Source: Pseudomonadota bacterium (GTDB lineage: Bacteria; Pseudomonadota; Alphaproteobacteria; Rhodospirillales; 2-02-FULL-58-16). From it: 14,455 nt of DNA. The stretch lies in NCBI GenBank assembly GCA_022572335.1, contig JACZWD010000044.1, forward strand, positions 1 to 14,455, written 5' to 3'. The notes under the pieces were generated by a model that was given only the letters and a program-made list of their open reading frames with translations, ran no database searches and was not told the DNA's origin. Both the position numbers and the translations under genes were made by a program. Shown in pieces: positions 12,857 to 14,455 of the stretch (positions are counted from its first letter, which is position 1; each line of letters starts with the position of its first letter).

Positions 12857-13714
12857 TTACTTGGTAAGGGTATAGGCCTTTCCGACCTCGGGCTTGAGCA
12901 CATTGAGGCCGAGGCCGAGCTTCTTGACCTCCGCTTCGAACTGGTCGGGCGTGCCCATCCAGGGTGGGCGGCTCTTGACACGGAAGTGTTGCGGCACGAC
13001 GGTCTTCAGGTTGGGATTGTCCGTCATCAGCAGCTTGGCGGCGAAGGCCGCGTCGTCCGGGTGCATCATGAACCGGCCGGCCATGGGGATCAGTGCCACG
13101 TGCGGTTGGTAGCGCATGCCGAAGAGTTGGAGCTCCATGCTGAGCCCCGTGCTCCCGGCCATCAGGACCTTGAGCCCGTCCTCGAAGGTGATTAGCACGC
13201 CTGAGGCCGGCCCCCCGCTGTAGCGGGCCGGGAAGCCCTTCTCCTTGGGCGCGATGCCACTGCCGTGGGCGGATTGGATGAGCTGAACCGTGACCCCACC
13301 GACCTTATAGCGGCCGCCAATGCTGCCCCTGTAGACCTGCTTCCTGGAGCCGCCGAACCCCTCGATCTGATTCTGCATCCACGAACCTAGCTCGGCGACG
13401 GTGAAGATAGTGGCGCCCGTCTTGGCTGCGATCTCGACGGCGTTGCCCTGGTCGTCGCCATGGCCCGAAGTGGCAAGGATGAGATCGACCTCGCCCTTCT
13501 TGTAGAAATCGATGCCGAAGGGGGCGTCCTTGTTGCCCTTGATCCAGGGGTTTATCAAAATGACCTTGCCCTCGTTGGACACGAAGCGGAAATGCTGGTT
13601 GCCGTAGAAGGTCATCTCGACCGCCCCTGCGGTTGCCGACCAAGCGACCGCGAGACCGAAAATGAGTGCGGCAATGAGCGTGAACGAATTGTGCCCGGAA
13701 GTTCGTTTGAACAT
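12857..13714 (-). CDS. Secreted metallo-beta-lactamase-fold protein (UPF0173-like) with altered metal ligands
   Basis: This 285-residue protein has a clear signal peptide (basic MFKR, hydrophobic core about 11-28, likely cleavage near residue 31 at ATAGA), so it is probably periplasmic. The remainder follows UPF0173/YtkL-like MBL proteins: GNQHFRFVSNEGKVILINPW, VDLILATSGHGDD (77-88), AVEIAAKTGATIF, QSAHGSG (147-153), LKVLMAGSTGL (181-191), DDAAFAAKLL and VVPQHF (239-244). In the family the first motif is normally THGHGDH; here it is TSGHGDD, so the first and last ligand positions are Ser83 and Asp88. The later GDTG is GSTG (Ser188). His85, Asp87, His150 and His243 remain. It may bind metal differently or not be a hydrolase. 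GC content is visibly lower than in neighbouring genes. It stands alone, between an exporter stump and a long gene-free region. Confidence 0.8.
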   Translation of the reverse strand: MFKRTSGHNSFTLIAALIFGLAVAWSATAGAVEMTFYGNQHFRFVSNEGKVILINPWIKGNKDAPFGIDFYKKGEVDLILATSGHGDDQGNAVEIAAKTGATIFTVAELGSWMQNQIEGFGGSRKQVYRGSIGGRYKVGGVTVQLIQSAHGSGIAPKEKGFPARYSGGPASGVLITFEDGLKVLMAGSTGLSMELQLFGMRYQPHVALIPMAGRFMMHPDDAAFAAKLLMTDNPNLKTVVPQHFRVKSRPPWMGTPDQFEAEVKKLGLGLNVLKPEVGKAYTLTK

Positions 13715-13721
13715 TTATGTG

Positions 13722-13729
13722 TCCTCCCT
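13722..13729 (-). promoter_or_regulatory. Ribosome binding site of the MBL-fold gene
   Basis: The minus strand reads AGGGAGGA with 7 bases to the ATG at 13714. It is a strong Shine-Dalgarno sequence and fixes the start ahead of the signal peptide. Confidence 0.8.
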
Positions 13730-14000
13730 GTTTCACGGTTGAGTCTGTTGTGGCGACATACGGGATTGGTACGACGGATGCCCGCAGCTACAGCCATACG
13801 AAATTTCTTGGATAATTCCCCAAGATCGCAAGAACCCCAACGAAGCATAGCCGCATCGAGAATCGGGATGCAACCCAACTTTATGCGCTCCCACCATGCT
13901 CTGTCCCTACAATGACCCTGGGTGCGACGAGCACATTCCGTCACGTCATTTACGTTAAGCTACTCTACAAAATACTTTGTCCTCACCGCGCGCGCGTCGG

Positions 14001-14026
14001 TTACCAGATCAATTTACCAGATGAAT
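14001..14026. repeat. 13-bp tandem direct repeat
   Basis: TTACCAGATCAAT (14001-14013) is followed directly by TTACCAGATGAAT (14014-14026), with one difference. It could be a pair of protein-binding sites or the trace of a slippage or insertion event. It lies about 290 bases upstream of the MBL-fold start. Confidence 0.7.
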
Positions 14027-14080
14027 TCGCAAAACCTTGGGGTTTCCGTACACCCCATTTGTCAACCTGGCCCCAACTCC

Positions 14081-14104
14081 GAATTTCCACCAGAAGCGAA
14101 ATTC
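14081..14104. repeat. Inverted repeat
   Basis: GAATTTC (14081-14087) and GAAATTC (14098-14104) can pair around a 10-base loop. There is no adjacent T run and no known role. Confidence 0.5.
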
Positions 14105-14163
14105 ATGGCGCACGAGGTCCGCTCAGGGTCAAATCCGCCTGTCCGCCGGGTTCGTTGCGGTCG

Positions 14164-14208
14164 ACCGGTGTGGACCCGCGAGCGGACATCGCCACCCGCG
14201 ACACCGGT
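14164..14208. repeat. Inverted repeat just downstream of the second rhodanese gene
   Basis: ACCGGTGT (14164-14171) and ACACCGGT (14201-14208) form an 8-bp perfect inverted repeat with a 29-base GC-rich interior. It begins 15 bases after the minus-strand stop at 14224, so it might be a transcript-end structure, although no T tract follows on that strand. Confidence 0.45.
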
Positions 14209-14223
14209 TAATCAGTCGATGAC

Positions 14224-14455
14224 CTAGGCAAACGCCCGAAACCGCGCCGTGCCGTCGCGCCGGATCTGGCCCACCAGGTCGACCTCCCAGTCCAGGTATT
14301 GCCGCATCGCCCCCTCCGTGCCGCCGTCCAGGTCGTAGGGGCGGTACCAGACGTCGTCGGTGGCGTCCGCGGCGTGGGTCAGACCGTCCTCGATCTCGAG
14401 GCCCGCCGCCCGCCAGGCCCGGGTGCCGCCGTCGAGCACCTTGACCGCGCGGCCC
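14224..14455 (-). CDS. Second copy of the four-rhodanese protein, C-terminal end only (5' end outside window)
   Basis: Seventy-six codons and a TAG stop are visible and the frame is open to the right edge. The protein matches the last 76 residues of the rhodanese protein encoded at 10390-11994 with only three differences: Trp-Val to Trp-Tyr in DDVWVRPYD, Asp to Gly in DLVDQIRR, and Leu to Phe in the closing RALA. By hand alignment the DNA differs at about 14 of 232 positions (about 94% identical), mostly silent changes. Similarity stops at the stop codon; downstream sequences are unrelated. A GTG inside the frame (VLDGG) is not a real start, because the same residues lie inside domain 4 of the full copy. 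Whether the upstream part is intact cannot be seen. Confidence 0.88.
   Translation of the reverse strand, partial: GRAVKVLDGGTRAWRAAGLEIEDGLTHAADATDDVWYRPYDLDGGTEGAMRQYLDWEVDLVGQIRRDGTARFRAFA

Larger units (their letters stand above)
13737..14223. other. Gene-free, lower-GC stretch with small repeats
   Basis: I find no convincing gene here; the short plus-strand frames (for example 13912-14211) show no domain, have no ribosome binding site and lack the codon bias of the neighbours. The stretch should contain the minus-strand promoter of the MBL-fold gene, but no clear -35/-10 pair stands out. It holds a 13-bp tandem repeat (14001-14026) and inverted repeats at 14081-14104 and 14164-14208. 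The AT content between about 13780 and 14110 is much higher than elsewhere in the window. Confidence 0.6.

Noticed and set aside
13912..14211. Plus-strand frame of 99 codons in the gene-free stretch
   Set aside because: No ribosome binding site, no domain, and overlapping alternative frames of similar length; more likely chance.

Overview
The window is GC-rich DNA from an alphaproteobacterium. Three things suggest a Rhodospirillales-like lineage: the minus-strand order fliL, fliM, small DUF6468-like membrane protein, MotE-like protein, cheY, cheZ, two MotB-like genes; the long acidic N-terminus of FliM; and a possible CtrA-type site before fliL. This is inferred from gene content, since no rRNA or other marker is present.

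Positions 1-8431 hold a compact minus-strand flagellar motor and chemotaxis operon, transcribed from high to low coordinates. It runs fliL (C-ring/stator membrane protein), fliM (switch), DUF6468-like protein, MotE-like protein with an MgtE-N-like C-terminus, a 136 bp gap, cheY, cheZ, a MotB-like protein without the proton-binding Asp, a MotB-like protein that has it, and a large secreted protein with three AMIN-like beta modules and a TPR-type C-terminus that runs off the left edge. Most junctions overlap or lie within a few bases, so translational coupling is likely. CheY, CheZ and FliM form a complete signalling line to the switch. No motA is present.

Positions 8432-9890 hold the fliL leader, a striking row of five consecutive hairpins (8586-8716), and a minus-strand isocitrate/isopropylmalate-type dehydrogenase whose best start codon appears to be ATT. 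Divergent from it is a plus-strand hotdog-fold thioesterase (9891-10349).

Positions 10390-12586 hold a two-gene minus-strand sulfur module: a cysteine dioxygenase-like cupin followed one base later by a protein of four rhodanese domains, only one of which has the catalytic Cys.

Positions 12658-14455 look rearranged. A C-terminal stump of a DHA2-family MFS exporter is followed by a lower-GC block. That block holds a secreted metallo-beta-lactamase-fold protein with degenerate metal ligands and about 490 bp of non-coding DNA with small repeats. Next comes the C-terminal end of a second four-rhodanese-type gene, about 94% identical in DNA to the first, running off the right edge. The most notable items are the duplicated rhodanese, the hairpin row, the paired MotB proteins, the degenerate MBL protein and the ATT start.
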